From positions 310,001 through 374,000 of the forward strand of contig CM074765.1 in the NCBI GenBank assembly GCA_037355855.1: 64,000 bases of DNA. Direction: 5' to 3'. Positions 24,039 through 35,219 of the stretch are shown piece after piece (the stretch's first letter is position 1; each line of letters starts with the position of its first letter). The position numbers and the translations under genes are program-made. The notes beneath the pieces were generated by a model. That model saw nothing but the letters and a program-made list of their open reading frames with translations. It ran no database searches and was not told the origin of the DNA. Source of the stretch: Pseudo-nitzschia pungens (lineage: Eukaryota > Bacillariophyta > Bacillariophyceae > Bacillariales > Bacillariaceae).

Positions 24039-25964
24039 TCACCTTCTGGGTTTCAGGACCAACCGTACATCAGTGGTAGGGGTGTATGTCACCCGCATCG
24101 TGAATTCCATGGGAACGTGCGCTTTCCCTCCATCGAGAGTGATTTCGTACTTCCGCAGGAGAAAGGAGAGCATAACCAGGATCTCCATCTCGGCCATGGA
24201 CCGGCCGGGACAGACCCGGGCGCTCGATCCAAAGGGTCTGTATCCGTTCTTGTGGCTGGGTTTTACGACGCGGAGCGGTGCGTTCTTGTGGGTCGTCGGA
24301 GATGCTCCCGAGTTGGTGGCCCTCGACGGCGATTGCGCTGCGGTTGCGGTTGCACTCGTTGTCGTTGTTCCGGACGATGACGACGAATCGTTCTCTGGGG
24401 GTTCGGCTCCGGTCGATACCAGCCATCGCCGCGGGCAAAAGGCATCGGGAGGCGCGTTCCTCGGACCCCTCGGGATGGTTCGCTTGTTTGCCACCGACCA
24501 CTGAGATTCCTGCATCGAGGCGTACCGTGCCAGGCACAGGAATTGCGAACCTGCAGGTACCTTGTTCCCGTTGATCATCAGGTCGGTCTTGCTCTCGCCG
24601 TTGATCATCGGGGAGGGCCCCTTCACACGCAGGGTCTCGTACACGAGCGATCGCATGCGGGGCAATCCCTCGTTCAATCGATCCAGATCGATGGCCGAGG
24701 TCCCATCGTCGGGATACAGATCAATGTCATCATCATCGTCGTCGCCTCCGGACTCCTCGTCACTGCTACAACACCCCGCAAAGAGTTCCTTGACTTCCGC
24801 GGCAATCTCGTCCTGCAGGGTTCCCCCCGCGACCTTGTCCAGAGCCAGCTCGTACAAACACACCAGCATGGTGTTGTATGAGGTCTCGGAACCGGCCGAG
24901 AACAACGTGAAGAGGTTCCCGTACATCTGGTCCTCCGACAGGGGGATCCACACCCTATCGCTCAGCGCCATGATCTTGCCCATGACGCTCCTTCGCAGCA
25001 TCTCCTGGTTCTTTTTGTCATCCCTAGAAACGATGTCCCGCAGGATGTTCTTGGCGCGCCGGCTGTACCAACCGCACCCATCAATGTACTGGCCCACTAT
25101 GGGTATCTTCCAGTAGGGAAACGGGGCAAAGATCCGGAACATGATGCGCTTCAGAATGTTGGAAATGTCCTGGCAGATTCCCTTGTCACCGCTGCGGATG
25201 CTGTCAATGTCAGTGGCAAAGACCACCAGGCCCACAATATCAATGGCGTAGCACAGGAGATCGGCGTTCACAACCACCACACCGTCCCGGGCCATGGTGT
25301 TCTCCCACTTGGTCACGAGGCGGTAGGCCACCAGCTTCGCAGCAGCCAGGTAGTCCTTTACGTTCTTGAGGTTCAGCGCCGGACCGACCAGACGGCGATC
25401 CCGTTTCCAGCGATCCCCCTCGGCCGAAAAGATGCCGTCGATGCCCGTGCTGCGCAGGGCTCGGCTCATTTTGGATCGCCGGATCACATCGTAGGGCCTG
25501 TGCTCCTCGAGGGTGGCAATGGTTTCGTCGCTGCACAGGATGATCAGCTTCTGGCCCATGACGTTGCACTCGAACATGCCCGACTCTCCGTACTCGGAGG
25601 CCCACTTCTCGAACATGGCGAACGAGTTGAAAACTCCACCGGGAATCGGGTTTCCCAAAAGGGGTCTGGCACCGGGAACCACCGGCCAGGGCGGGGTGCT
25701 CGACTCTCGCTGGGAATTCCTCACACTCTTGGTTCCCGACTGGATTCTGCGGCGGATGAAGCGCTTCATCCAATACGAACACACTAGTCCGCAGGCCACA
25801 AAGGCCAAGTAGTGCACGGAAGTCCAATCCATCGTAGTCGTCGAGAACATCATCGTCGCGGATTCTCTCCAGCTCGAAACTACATCGAAACTGATGTAGT
25901 CACCGCGGCCCGAGAACGGATTGGAATTGTTGCTGATATCGATCATCTCGAGCCTGTTTTGCAT
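24039..25964 (-). CDS. Cytochrome P450, membrane-anchored, intronless
   Basis: The 641-residue frame starts at the ATG at 25964. An N-terminal hydrophobic segment (about 43-60, VHYLAFVACGLVCSYWM) followed by an Arg/Lys cluster and a Pro-rich hinge (PPWPVVPGARPLLGNP) is the layout of an ER P450. Signature motifs follow in order: the I-helix AGSETS (about 357), the K-helix ExxR in YETLRVKGP (about 440) and the heme-binding loop FGSSARVCPG with the thiolate Cys at about 584. In the usual FxxGxRxCxG pattern the first Gly is Ser here. Two low-complexity inserts (an Asp run near 410; Ser/Thr/Ala near 515-550) lengthen it beyond the usual ~500 residues. It should mono-oxygenate a hydrophobic substrate with electrons from a reductase; the substrate and CYP family are not readable. 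Neighbours give no clue. Confidence 0.9.
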   Translation of the reverse strand: MQNRLEMIDISNNSNPFSGRGDYISFDVVSSWRESATMMFSTTTMDWTSVHYLAFVACGLVCSYWMKRFIRRRIQSGTKSVRNSQRESSTPPWPVVPGARPLLGNPIPGGVFNSFAMFEKWASEYGESGMFECNVMGQKLIILCSDETIATLEEHRPYDVIRRSKMSRALRSTGIDGIFSAEGDRWKRDRRLVGPALNLKNVKDYLAAAKLVAYRLVTKWENTMARDGVVVVNADLLCYAIDIVGLVVFATDIDSIRSGDKGICQDISNILKRIMFRIFAPFPYWKIPIVGQYIDGCGWYSRRAKNILRDIVSRDDKKNQEMLRRSVMGKIMALSDRVWIPLSEDQMYGNLFTLFSAGSETSYNTMLVCLYELALDKVAGGTLQDEIAAEVKELFAGCCSSDEESGGDDDDDDIDLYPDDGTSAIDLDRLNEGLPRMRSLVYETLRVKGPSPMINGESKTDLMINGNKVPAGSQFLCLARYASMQESQWSVANKRTIPRGPRNAPPDAFCPRRWLVSTGAEPPENDSSSSSGTTTTSATATAAQSPSRATNSGASPTTHKNAPLRVVKPSHKNGYRPFGSSARVCPGRSMAEMEILVMLSFLLRKYEITLDGGKAHVPMEFTMRVTYTPTTDVRLVLKPRR

Positions 25965-28880
25965 TTTTTCTTGGTTTGTACTTCTACAGTACGCACACCC
26001 TTTCTGTTTTGTGTGGGGCAGGTTTTGGCTTTCGTATCGAGGCTAGCTGGATGCGTTGTCTTGCAAAATTATGTTGATCTTCCGACATGATCCGTGGGCC
26101 GGGCACTTTCGCCGAGGGAGCAACCGAATCCAGTTAACACAGAGTGAGGTTCTATCGCGTTTGTCTTTGTTGGGAGCCACTTGTGAGTACGGAGACGATT
26201 TTTTTTGGAGTTGTCAAGGTGATGTTTTCTAAGTATTTGCGATGTCATGTATCAGTGATACAGTGTTCTTTTTTTTGTATCATAATATTATGGTAATTAC
26301 AATCGGAGTCACGAAATATAATCGAGAAAGTCCCGGTGATCCTTTTTAATGAAACGAGCCTTCGAGTAGAGAATTCGATGTGAAGTTGAGGCCTTCGTTG
26401 TGAAAACTTGCGAACACAATAGAATACGAAGTAAGATTAACCTTACAAAATACAATTTCTGCACCTTGTTGTGTTTTGGTCAGCACTTTCCGCGCAAACT
26501 AATGTATGGAACAACACTTATAAAGTGTTCACGTAAAGAAGACACATCGGCAAAAGAAGAATTGTTTTTCAGGGGGAGACACTAAGTTTGTCGTGAGTCC
26601 CTGTGGAGTCGAGTTTGTTAAATTCGTTCTCAATTGTGGGGCTTCATAGAAGAAATGGGAATGGAGGCAATTCATGAACCTGTAGTAAAGTCAGAGCTAT
26701 AGTTTTCGAGATCTAGATCCATGTGCAAGAGACATATAAGTAACCGTGGCAAGCTTGTTAATTAATTGAAGGAGCTATTGAAATATGCATTATATGATAA
26801 AAATTATTCTAATCTCGTTTCCTCACCCACCAAATTATGATAAAATGAGTTGTCATGAGTCATCAAAATCATAGACCTCGAAAATGAATCGAGAATCATC
26901 TCGAGAAGAACGGAATACACTCGAGCTGGAACCATGGAATCATCTCTTAAATTTAAAATTAACTTACTCCTCATTACTAGTTATCAAACTTCTCATTGGT
27001 TACACGTACAAGTAGTTTTGGATTACAATTTTATTATTTTTTAGGCTTCGTACAGCAGAACAAAGATCAAACCTCCTTTTTTGGGGACAAGATTTCGGAC
27101 TATCCGCAAAGACCATAAGGTTACTCGCACAAACTGAATTTGACTGTGTACGTGTAAAAGAAGAAGAACAATGATAATATTTTGGTCATCGAATTCCATC
27201 ATTTCCATTCATAAGCGACACCGACGATGTTACAATTACTACAAACACGTAAGGTTACGTACTGTATTTCGTATCGAGTTTAAGAATAGTGGACGCCCTT
27301 GATTGACATTGAGCTCAAATTCAAGTACCGCCGAAAATCATTGACTTTCACTTTACTGCAGAAAACGTGGACATTTTATTCTTCGAAAGCATTGCCGTAC
27401 GGTACGTGCGTAATTAGTTTCCAAAGCTTTTAACGAGGAGAGCAGTTTCTACCGTACCGGTAGTTTCCAGGATTCCTTTCTTTTTTTTACTCGAAATCAG
27501 TTTGGAGTTCATGTCATTCATAGTAGTAGTAGTACTCTTACCTTATCCAGTCGCACCATCGTCTTCTCTATTGCGGCCTTCATTCTCATGTTCTCACTCA
27601 TCTCAGAGTCTTGCTCTTCAGCGAGAATAATATCGTCAATCATTCTGAATCCTCACTGCGATCTACAGTATCATGATCGTCACAAGAATTTCAACAAGTA
27701 CTACTAGTAGTACTAGTAGTACTAGTACTAGTAGTTTTACTACTCTAGTAGTAGGTAGTAGTCGTAGTACTAGTAGGAGGAAGAGCTGGTGCTTCTGTTC
27801 TGTGAAGCTTTTGGTACTACTACTGGTAATAATAGTAGTAGTACTACTAGTAGTATTTTTGATTCCACTCCCAACATGATTCTTGCATACCAATCTCATA
27901 TTTGTTGCAGTCTTTTGACTACTTTTCAACATAAAGGGGAACCTTGTGGTGCATTCATAGGACTGATATTGGTGCCAAATGGATTACAACGATGAATTTG
28001 CAAGGTTTTGGTGGTGGGGATGCTGTGCCAACCAAAAATTCCAAGCTGGTTCTACAACATTCTTGTTGCAGAATTTATATGATTATTATACTAGTACTAC
28101 TAGTTCTGCATTTGCTTCTATTACTTTCACAGCATCCTTGAGATTCGTTTGGTGAATTCCTAGTAGTAGGTAAGTTAGCATCATGTGCAACGCTGCCTCC
28201 ACACTTCAAATCTTGCCCCACTTCGAAGAATCGTGCTGGTGTTACGAGTAAGGTTACGGTGATTACACATAATATATACTACTACCTGGTATGCAAAATT
28301 CGACCGTCGACAATTTTTTGGATGGATCCTCAGTCACTAAAAATCTTTCTGGCAATTAAACTCTCATTTGAAAAACAAGGACATACCAATCAAGACGGGC
28401 ATTGTTGCTGGGTAAATAATAATAATATTTTTAACGCCAAGTTACCGACATTTTAAGTTTGCATGACAATTTTACTTTCTCGTGATCACTTTTTCGCTTC
28501 TTATTATGCTGAATGGGGGAAGGTGTGAAGTTTTTTCAAGTATTTTAAATCAGATCTTCGTTCTATTGTTATTATTTTTTCTTCTGTAGCTTTACCGTTC
28601 GTACTTCACATACGGTAAGTAACCCTCCAATCTGTTCCAAGATCTGTGGCAAGATTTTACCATGCTGATACTGATACAAGTACACTTCTGCTCAGCACCC
28701 GAACCCTGGTTGTTCCACAGCGTTGCCAGTTTGTGATTATTTTTCCAGAAGTGCATCGATCACACTGCCGTGTTTGCAAGTCTTCTACTGTGCGTCAATA
28801 GACTGACAGGTGTCGCTTTCCCTCTGATCTGACACTTGGAAATTTGAAACAGCCTAATCCCTCCTTGTGTTCTAGACGTC
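25965..28880. other. 2.9 kb gene-poor divergent region
   Basis: No supported gene between the leftward P450 and the rightward cupin gene. It is AT-rich, with copies of the GTAAGGTTAC-like word near 26430, 27118, 27250 and 28248, and an ACTAGT/TAGTAG island at about 27520-28160. Short open frames inside the island are low-complexity Thr/Ser/Val/Leu artefacts. Confidence 0.5.
27520..28160. repeat. ACTAGT/TAGTAG-rich island 2
   Basis: Dense TAGTAGTAGTACT and ACTAGTACTAGTAG words at 27522-27537, 27697-27780, 27815-27860 and 28088-28105, with further TAGTAGTA near 28162. Same word family as the islands near 19.2, 40.5 and 60.2 kb. Confidence 0.65.
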
Positions 28881-30011
28881 ATGAAGCTCCCATATCGAAA
28901 CACGCTTGCAGTCTCGGCATTGACGTCATTCCTGACGCTCACAGGTTCGAAGATGATCTTTGTTGTTGCCCACGGCGACGAGGATCATGTTCATTCCTCG
29001 TGCACCAACGGAGTCCCTCTTCCGTCGGAGTTTAACGAAGATGAATGGCCCGACCTCTTTCGCCTCGACAACCCCGATCCCATCGACCCCACTGCTACCA
29101 ATTTCGATCTAGGCGGAAATATGACGATGATGGATCCGGCGGTTCTGGCCCGTGCGGGCGTGATCTACCGATACATTGATCCCACCGGCTTTGACTATCC
29201 GAATGCAACGGCTTCCGTTTCGTGGTCTCCTCCCGTTGACGGCATCAACGACCCACTGGTGCAGGAGCTACGCGAGGTTCACAATTACCAGTACGCCGAC
29301 ATTATCGTGGTGACGGACTTTATCCCAAAGTTTTGGGACGAGCACCTGCACGATGCCCCCACCATCCGGTACATGCTGGACGGGAGTGGATATTTTGACC
29401 TGAGGGACCTCAATGACAAGTGGGTCCGGATCCCGGTATCGGCCGGGGATTGGTTCGAGTGGCCCGCCGGGACCTACCACCGGTTCACGGTCGACGAGGC
29501 ATACTACACCCAGGCGATGAGGCTCTACAAGGGATCAGCGTCGCCGGAATGGAGCGCGGTGCCACGGTGGGAGGTTTTGGGAAATAACACCGCAAGGAAA
29601 GCCTACGTGAATACCTATTTGTGCGGGATCGATCCGGACCTTTTCTCGGCTGACTCGAACGAAGTGGAGGACCACGGTGACGACGGTCTATCTTTGGACG
29701 ACAGTCGGTGTTCCGCCCACTCTGAGTGCGCAGCGATTGGTCTCGACGGAGCTTGCTGTCCTTCCACTAGGGACGTCATTCTAGAATGTTGCAACAAGTT
29801 CGTAGACCCAAGCAGCAGTGTCCAACAAGTTGCTCCGGCGTCGGGATTGTTGACCCCGGCAATGGCAGTAGTGTTCTGTGTGGTTGTTGGGGCTATCGCG
29901 CAATATGATGCACGTATCGAATTGGAAGGGCAGCAGGCAGGATTTTGTTCCATGCTCTCACAACGCAAGGCGTCCGAGCAGAACGGAGAGCAAAAGCTTA
30001 TACTTCGGTGA
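28881..30011 (+). CDS. Secreted acireductone-dioxygenase-like cupin with altered metal site
   Basis: 376 residues from the ATG at 28881. The central domain (about 90-250) is clearly of the acireductone dioxygenase (ARD) cupin family: YADIIVVTDF, EHLHDAPTIRYMLDG, YFDLRD, PAGTYHRFTVDEAYYTQAMR and ARKAYVNTY are in family order. ARDs of the methionine salvage pathway bind Fe or Ni through two His in HxH, a Glu four residues on, and a distal His. Here His155, His157 and His200 remain, but the Glu position is Thr161. Unlike cytosolic ARDs, this protein has an N-terminal hydrophobic signal, a Cys-rich segment after the cupin (CSAHSECAAIG..GACC..ECC), and a hydrophobic C-terminal segment (about 322-340). 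It may be secreted or anchored on the luminal side. Classical ARD activity is doubtful. Confidence 0.82.
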   Translation: MKLPYRNTLAVSALTSFLTLTGSKMIFVVAHGDEDHVHSSCTNGVPLPSEFNEDEWPDLFRLDNPDPIDPTATNFDLGGNMTMMDPAVLARAGVIYRYIDPTGFDYPNATASVSWSPPVDGINDPLVQELREVHNYQYADIIVVTDFIPKFWDEHLHDAPTIRYMLDGSGYFDLRDLNDKWVRIPVSAGDWFEWPAGTYHRFTVDEAYYTQAMRLYKGSASPEWSAVPRWEVLGNNTARKAYVNTYLCGIDPDLFSADSNEVEDHGDDGLSLDDSRCSAHSECAAIGLDGACCPSTRDVILECCNKFVDPSSSVQQVAPASGLLTPAMAVVFCVVVGAIAQYDARIELEGQQAGFCSMLSQRKASEQNGEQKLILR

Positions 30012-30750
30012 ATGTTTCAATGTAGGATGATAGTGTAATCATAGTTACGAATAACGTTGTGAATAATGTCTGTATTGCCCAAAATATGATTGGTTCACTG
30101 TTTACAATTGAATCACACCTTGTCTCTAAGCAATAAAAGCGCTTGTAGATTGTATAAGAGAATAGTTGATCCTTCTCTAGTGTGCTTTTCCCTCCATCAC
30201 TCATTTATGCTGGCTCATTCCCGCAGTATGAAACAATCGGGAAGGTGAGGCGAGTTTCCCCCCTAGCTATCCTGATTGCCGGGATCCCCGACGTTCAAAA
30301 GGATCCTATCAAGTGCACATGTCGGCGACCCCGGTCTTCAGGCTTTCGTGTTCTCATGATCTATTTTTGCTAAGGCGCAGTGTGGTGGCTACGATAATGA
30401 TTCCAGATACAACAATAGGCATATGGATCGATACATCCTAGTGGATAGAAGATGGAAAGCAAGAAGCAGTTCCATGCGGCCCAGTTTCATCACGAAAAAC
30501 CGTGGGATAACGTCATCGAGCATGATACAGCTATGTTTCGTATGAATCGATAGCACCAATAAAGGATTTGAAGAAAATAGGAAGAATAATGATGTAGCAT
30601 GACAAAACTGATAGATGGAATCATAGACTCTGGAATTTTGGGTAGACATATCTGTCGAAAATAAATCCAAATAGGAAATGACAGATCAAAATCGGCTGGG
30701 TGAATGGAAGAAGGTTGCAAAGCAGATCTCTCTCTCTCTCTCTGCGAAAG

Positions 30751-30830
30751 GAAACAGGTCCTGCCCATTCCACCGGAGTAAGGCATCGGGGAAACAGGCC
30801 CTGTTCATTCCACTGGAGCAGGGCATCGAT
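30751..30830. repeat. 40-bp tandem duplication
   Basis: GAAACAGG(T/C)CCTG starts copies at 30751 and 30791. Each ends in GGCATCG plus three bases. The two copies differ at about seven positions. Confidence 0.85.
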
Positions 30831-31123
30831 GAATAGCTTCCGGAGACCAAATACGGTCGGAGAAAGCGCCCTACATCCATCGCGTGTTGCGGGGCGGTGG
30901 GACGATTCGTTACATAACGTCGCATAAACTAGATGAGCGAGAATTGAGTTCTCCGATGGAAGAGGACATAGCGTTTACGAGTTCCCAAAATTCAAACTTC
31001 ACGACACGCCGAGCTCTGAATTCTACTCGGGGATTGTCCTACCGATGAACCATGGCACTTAATGCATGCGTCACAAACATGCTGGCCCGAATCTCGATTG
31101 TTTGTTGTTTTTGTTTGTTGGTT

Positions 31124-31229
31124 GGTTTGTTTGTTTGTAAATTTGTTTGTTTGTTTGTTTGTTTGTTTGTTTGTTTGTTTGTTTGTTTGTTTGTTTGTTT
31201 GTTTGTTTGTTTGTTTGTTGGTTTGTTTG
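31124..31229. repeat. Tetranucleotide microsatellite (TTTG)n
   Basis: About 20 near-perfect TTTG units, continuous from 31142 to about 31220 with imperfect flanks. Open frames crossing it read as Phe-Val-Cys-Leu or Asn-Lys-Gln-Thr repeats and are artefacts. Confidence 0.97.
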
Positions 31230-31287
31230 CATCTGTGTGCGTGTGCGTATAGTATGTATCTTGCTGTTGCTCTGTCAGTCAAATCGT

Positions 31288-32546
31288 CTACACAATGCTC
31301 CCGAGATTCGCGGCGCCCTTCTTGCTTTTCTTTCGTTCCCGTCCACCAGAGTTTCGAAGGGAGGCGGAGGTAAAAGACTTCATAGAAGCGACCCGGGTGA
31401 CCTGCTGTCCCGGAAGCAATTGGGTCGTCTCGATCGCCGTGGGCGCCTGAATCCTCACCGTCGCCGGGAGCAGCGTTGGGCTGGTCGGTTCCCCCTTGCC
31501 GTCAAAGGCATCGAGCTTTTCGTCTTCGTGGACCGAATCCTCCTCCTCGTCGTCTTCGTCCGATTCGGCGCCCCTCGGGCCAAATCGCAATAGCAGCATC
31601 ATCAGACAGGTTCCGAACGAGGCCGCAAAATACAATTCACCCCCACACGCGATTCCGACCTGTTACCGAAAATGAGAAAGAGAGAAACGGTGAGCAAAGA
31701 GTTGGATGACCAGATAGGAATGAGTGCGCAGTGAATTATTCCACGAAGCAGCGTCCTTCGTGAATGCACAATCAATTGATCACTCTCTGTCGAAAAAAAA
31801 ACTCGATGTCCGTATCGCATGGCATGGCATGGCATGGCATGGCATTGCATCGCATCGACTCGAATTCACTCGAAACCTACCGCCGCCGACAGCCACACCG
31901 AGGCCGCGGTGGTCAATCCGTGCACCACCATGTTGTCGTCGTCGCTAGTCTTTTTGAAAATAAGCCCGGCACCCAGAAATCCCACCCCGGAGGGAATGGC
32001 TGCCGAAATACGGGAGCTGTCCCAGGTTTCGGGTCCGTCGACAAAGGCAAAGGCGGAATTGATGGTGAACAGACAGGATCCCAGCGAGACCAGCGACATG
32101 GTCCGGATGCCAGCCGGCCGATCTGCCTGTCGCCGCTCCCAGCCAATGACCCCACCCATCAGTATGGACATGACCAGCCGGCGACCAAAGGAGCACTCGG
32201 TCTTGTTCATTCCCAGCAGCATTCTGTACCGAACGTTGGGACACCGGGTTCCGTCGTACGCGGCGTTGGGGTAATCGATGGGTTGTTCGCCCTCTGGGAT
32301 CTCGCATGGGAGGTCCAGAAAGGGCTCCAGCATGGAGGCAAGCCCGCAGCCCACGACGTACAGCGTAGCGATCGTATACACAATGGCCTTTCGAGCGGTG
32401 AATTCGGTAAAGTAGCTCTGGGGATTGCTGAGGCCGCCATAGCTCTTCTTGCTCATGGTATCGTCGATCATGTTTTTCTTCGACACCATCATGGAGGACC
32501 CGTTCGTGTTGTTGCCGAAACCCGAGAGCTGTCGTCGGTGGGACAT
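31288..32546 (-). CDS. MgtC/SapB-family membrane protein, two exons
   Basis: I start at the ATG at 32546; the open frame upstream has only a TTG. After a polar N-terminus come a membrane segment near residues 65-85 and the MgtC core: RRLVMSILMGGVIGWERR, RPAGIRTMSLVSLGSCLF, ISAAIPSGVGFLGAGLIFK and HGLTTAASVWLSAA. Exon 1 (32546-31881) ends at a GTAGGT donor. A ..GGTAACAG acceptor ends at 31660, and exon 2 (31659-31288, phase 0) completes the last helix as VGIACGGELYFAASF.. before a hydrophilic, acidic tail. The total is 345 residues. Bacterial MgtC proteins act in growth at low magnesium and in ATP-synthase control; the role in algae is unknown. Without splicing the frame would stop after VGFE inside the conserved helix, which supports the intron. 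Confidence 0.88.
31817..31850. repeat. GCATG pentamer repeat inside the MgtC-like intron
   Basis: Five to six GCATG units followed by diverged GCATT and GCATC units, in the 221-bp intron (31660-31880). Confidence 0.9.
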
Positions 32547-33594
32547 GGTTGCGGGTGGTGGAACAAAGCAATCAAGCAAGTAAGCAAGGAGCGAAGACAG
32601 ACCGGTAGGTTTGTTGATAGGTATTTTCTATCTCACGGAGACAACAGAATGAACGATGATGTGTCCTCTCTTTCTTTCTCGGAATTCTCGTTTCTGACTG
32701 GAGTCACAGAAACTTGGAGCTATCCTTGGAAGATTCGCTTTCAGGTCAAAGAATCCTGATGTGATGTTGTATTGTCAGTACGAGTACCGATATGGGAAAT
32801 AAGGGTACATCTCATCCGATACCGTCATGAGTGAAAACAACAATGGTATTTATTTTTTGTTGTCTATTGTGATTTTGGATGTTTTTTTTTCGTTTTGGGA
32901 TTTCATGTGATGGCGAACACAATGATACATGTACTGCGTGTCTAGTAAGAATATACTACACGAGTAAGGTTACGTATTGCCAATGGACCCATCCGACAAA
33001 GCTACGCCACGCGCAATTTCGTTTGTCGCGCGATAATGTCTGCAGAATTCAATTGTGCATTCCGCGCGTTGATAGTTACAGTATTAGTAGTACTACGTAT
33101 TATTGTTTTGTAGAAGTATTTGATTGGTTTTCGGCTCACGAGAGCATTTTTAGCATACCTCAGACGACTTAAAAACAAAACAAAATCTTTCTGTTCGACA
33201 GATGCCTTCCTGGTGCGAGCGAGTCTCACCTTTTACCTTCCACTTCCGACCCGAAAGTTCCCTAACTTACCGGTATGTGCAACCAACACATCATTATTTA
33301 TTTCTTGACAACGCACATCCGACCGTGAGATCTGTAATCGGTTTCGTCCTCCAAGTAAGTAACCTTAATTTTCAAACGAAAATACGTTTGCCTTGTTGAT
33401 GCGAAGCAAGACGCCCGGTTCTGGTAACAGGTGAGGGTATCCACATTCCGTTCTTTTTTTCGGATGGACGATGGACCGATCCGATGGATATCGTTGAATC
33501 ATAAGTTGGAATTCTTCACTACAACATCGTTATCGATATTTGTAATACCGGTACTGCAATCAATACACCACAGCTCGGATGAGCCACTGTTGAC
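32547..33594. other. Divergent intergenic region
   Basis: 5' side of both the MgtC-like and the plastid coiled-coil genes. It contains a GAGTAAGGTTACG copy near 32962 and GTAACCTTA near 33359. No coding frame is supported. Confidence 0.45.
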
Positions 33595-35219
33595 ATGATG
33601 ATACCTACTAGCAGGAGAAAGAGAACCTTCGCGGTTCTTTCCCGTGCGGTGATGCTTCTGTTCGCAACCGCCACCTTGGCCATCGCCCTCGGCGCATCGG
33701 CATTTGTGATTTCTGTGGAGAACTGTATCTGCACAAATAATCCGTCTTGTCCCTGGATCGTGCGCTCCAGTCCCGGAGCGCTACCGTCGCTCTCGGATGC
33801 GGGCAGCAAAAGCGACAACAAGAACCACATCTATCGACAAGGCTTGGCCAGCTGTCGTCAGTATTACCGGTACGTTCCACGTCGCCACCGAAGCAGTACG
33901 AGCTGGCTGCCCCTTTTTTATGCGCCGGGAAACTCTGCCGAAGAAAGCAACGAGAAATTCTACAGCATCAACAACAGAAACAAAGGAAATAGAAATGGAA
34001 ACGGCAACAGCAAGGGCAACAGCAACAACATCATCAACAGCAACCTGGCTTCCTTTTGCTTGGAAATCGAATGCACGATGCCGGAATTTCGGTCTGCGAC
34101 GGACGACTTGAAACGTCGCAAAATAACTCTGTCCAAAGAACGACTGGAGGTAGAAGACGAGATCGTTCGGTTGCAGGCCGAAGCTGATAGCGAAGGATTC
34201 TCGTCCACCGCTGAATCCATCCAGACGACTCTCGGATCGGCCTTTTCGTCCTTGTGGTCACGGACCAACGGCAACTCAAACAACGGTATTAGTAATGACC
34301 ATTATTCCAACGGCAATAGCAACAGCAACGCTACACCGAGGACCGATCCATCTGCCGGTAGAGACGATGGCGGGGAGGTGGGACGACTCGAAGAGCGACG
34401 AACAGATCTGTCCGAGAGAGCGCTCGCGATTCAAAATCTCTTGGCAAGCCTGCAGTGGCTGGAAGACACCGGGGTGAGCAGCAGTGGAACTAGCAATCCG
34501 GAGGAAACGGTAACCGCAACGAAAGCAGTTGTCCAGGAACTTGCCGCTCGGTATCGAAGCATTGCCGCAGCGGAAGGAATCACCATTGTCACGGCGGCGA
34601 CAACGGTGGAGAGCGAAACAGAAACCCCGTGGAATTTTTTCGCAACCGGATACGGCAATGTCGAAAAAGACAAAGTTGACGACGACGACGACGAAAATGT
34701 CGAAGACGAGGGTGCCTATGAGGATCCGTACGACGAAGAATTCGACGAAGACGGCAACAATCTTTACGCCGAGGAGGTTGAGGATCTCGATGACGAACCC
34801 GACAGTTTCGATAACGCAGTGAAGAACCGCAGCGATTTGGGGGCACCTCACCCACCCTACAATCCTCCCACGGACTTGCAATTCATGGTGCGTAGCTCAA
34901 TGCTTGTGTTTGTTGGACTCCTGCGTTTCGAATAATGCCAAGGGCTCTATCGAGAGGTTCTGTCGTGTTTGCAGCTCCAAAACTCGTTTCAGACGTCGCT
35001 GACCTATTGATCTCTTGTTGCTTTTTCTGGATGCTCTCTTTCGAAATCAATCGTGCAATGCCCCAACAGAAACAAATCATGTCGTCAAGCAGTAACGCAG
35101 CCAGAATGGGGCAAGCCGACAGCGAAACCGACGACGACGACGACGACGAAAATCCAATGACGAGGATCGCACATTGGTTCAGCAAGGACAGGATCGATAT
35201 CAATCCATTTCAGGGGTAA
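33595..35219 (+). CDS. Hypothetical plastid-targeted coiled-coil protein, probably two exons
   Basis: Family not recognised. The N-terminus has basic residues, a hydrophobic stretch (about 15-35) and the sequence GASAFVIS, which matches the ASAF-type junction of diatom plastid presequences. The mature part has Asn/Gly-rich low complexity, two helical heptad-like segments (about 165-205, SATDDLKRRKITLSKERLEVEDEIV..; about 265-300), a third near 315-330, and a very acidic region near 360-420. The first frame stops at 34935. A phase-matched intron with a GTAGCT donor at 34892 and a GTTTGCAG acceptor ending at 34974 would add exon 2 (34975-35219) with a hydrophobic segment, VADLLISCCFFWMLSF, giving 513 residues. 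The donor is weak, and a GTGCGT at 34888 is out of phase, so the junction needs transcript evidence. It may be a plastid membrane-associated protein. Confidence 0.6.

Larger units (their letters stand above)
30012..31287. other. Intergenic region between converging genes
   Basis: No supported gene. It contains a short CT run (30728-30743), a 40-bp tandem duplication and a long TTTG microsatellite. The first few hundred bases are likely the 3' UTR of the cupin gene (AATAAAAG near 30132). Confidence 0.5.

Noticed and set aside
31052..31373. Cys/Leu/Phe/Val repeat protein
   Set aside because: Produced entirely by the TTTG microsatellite.
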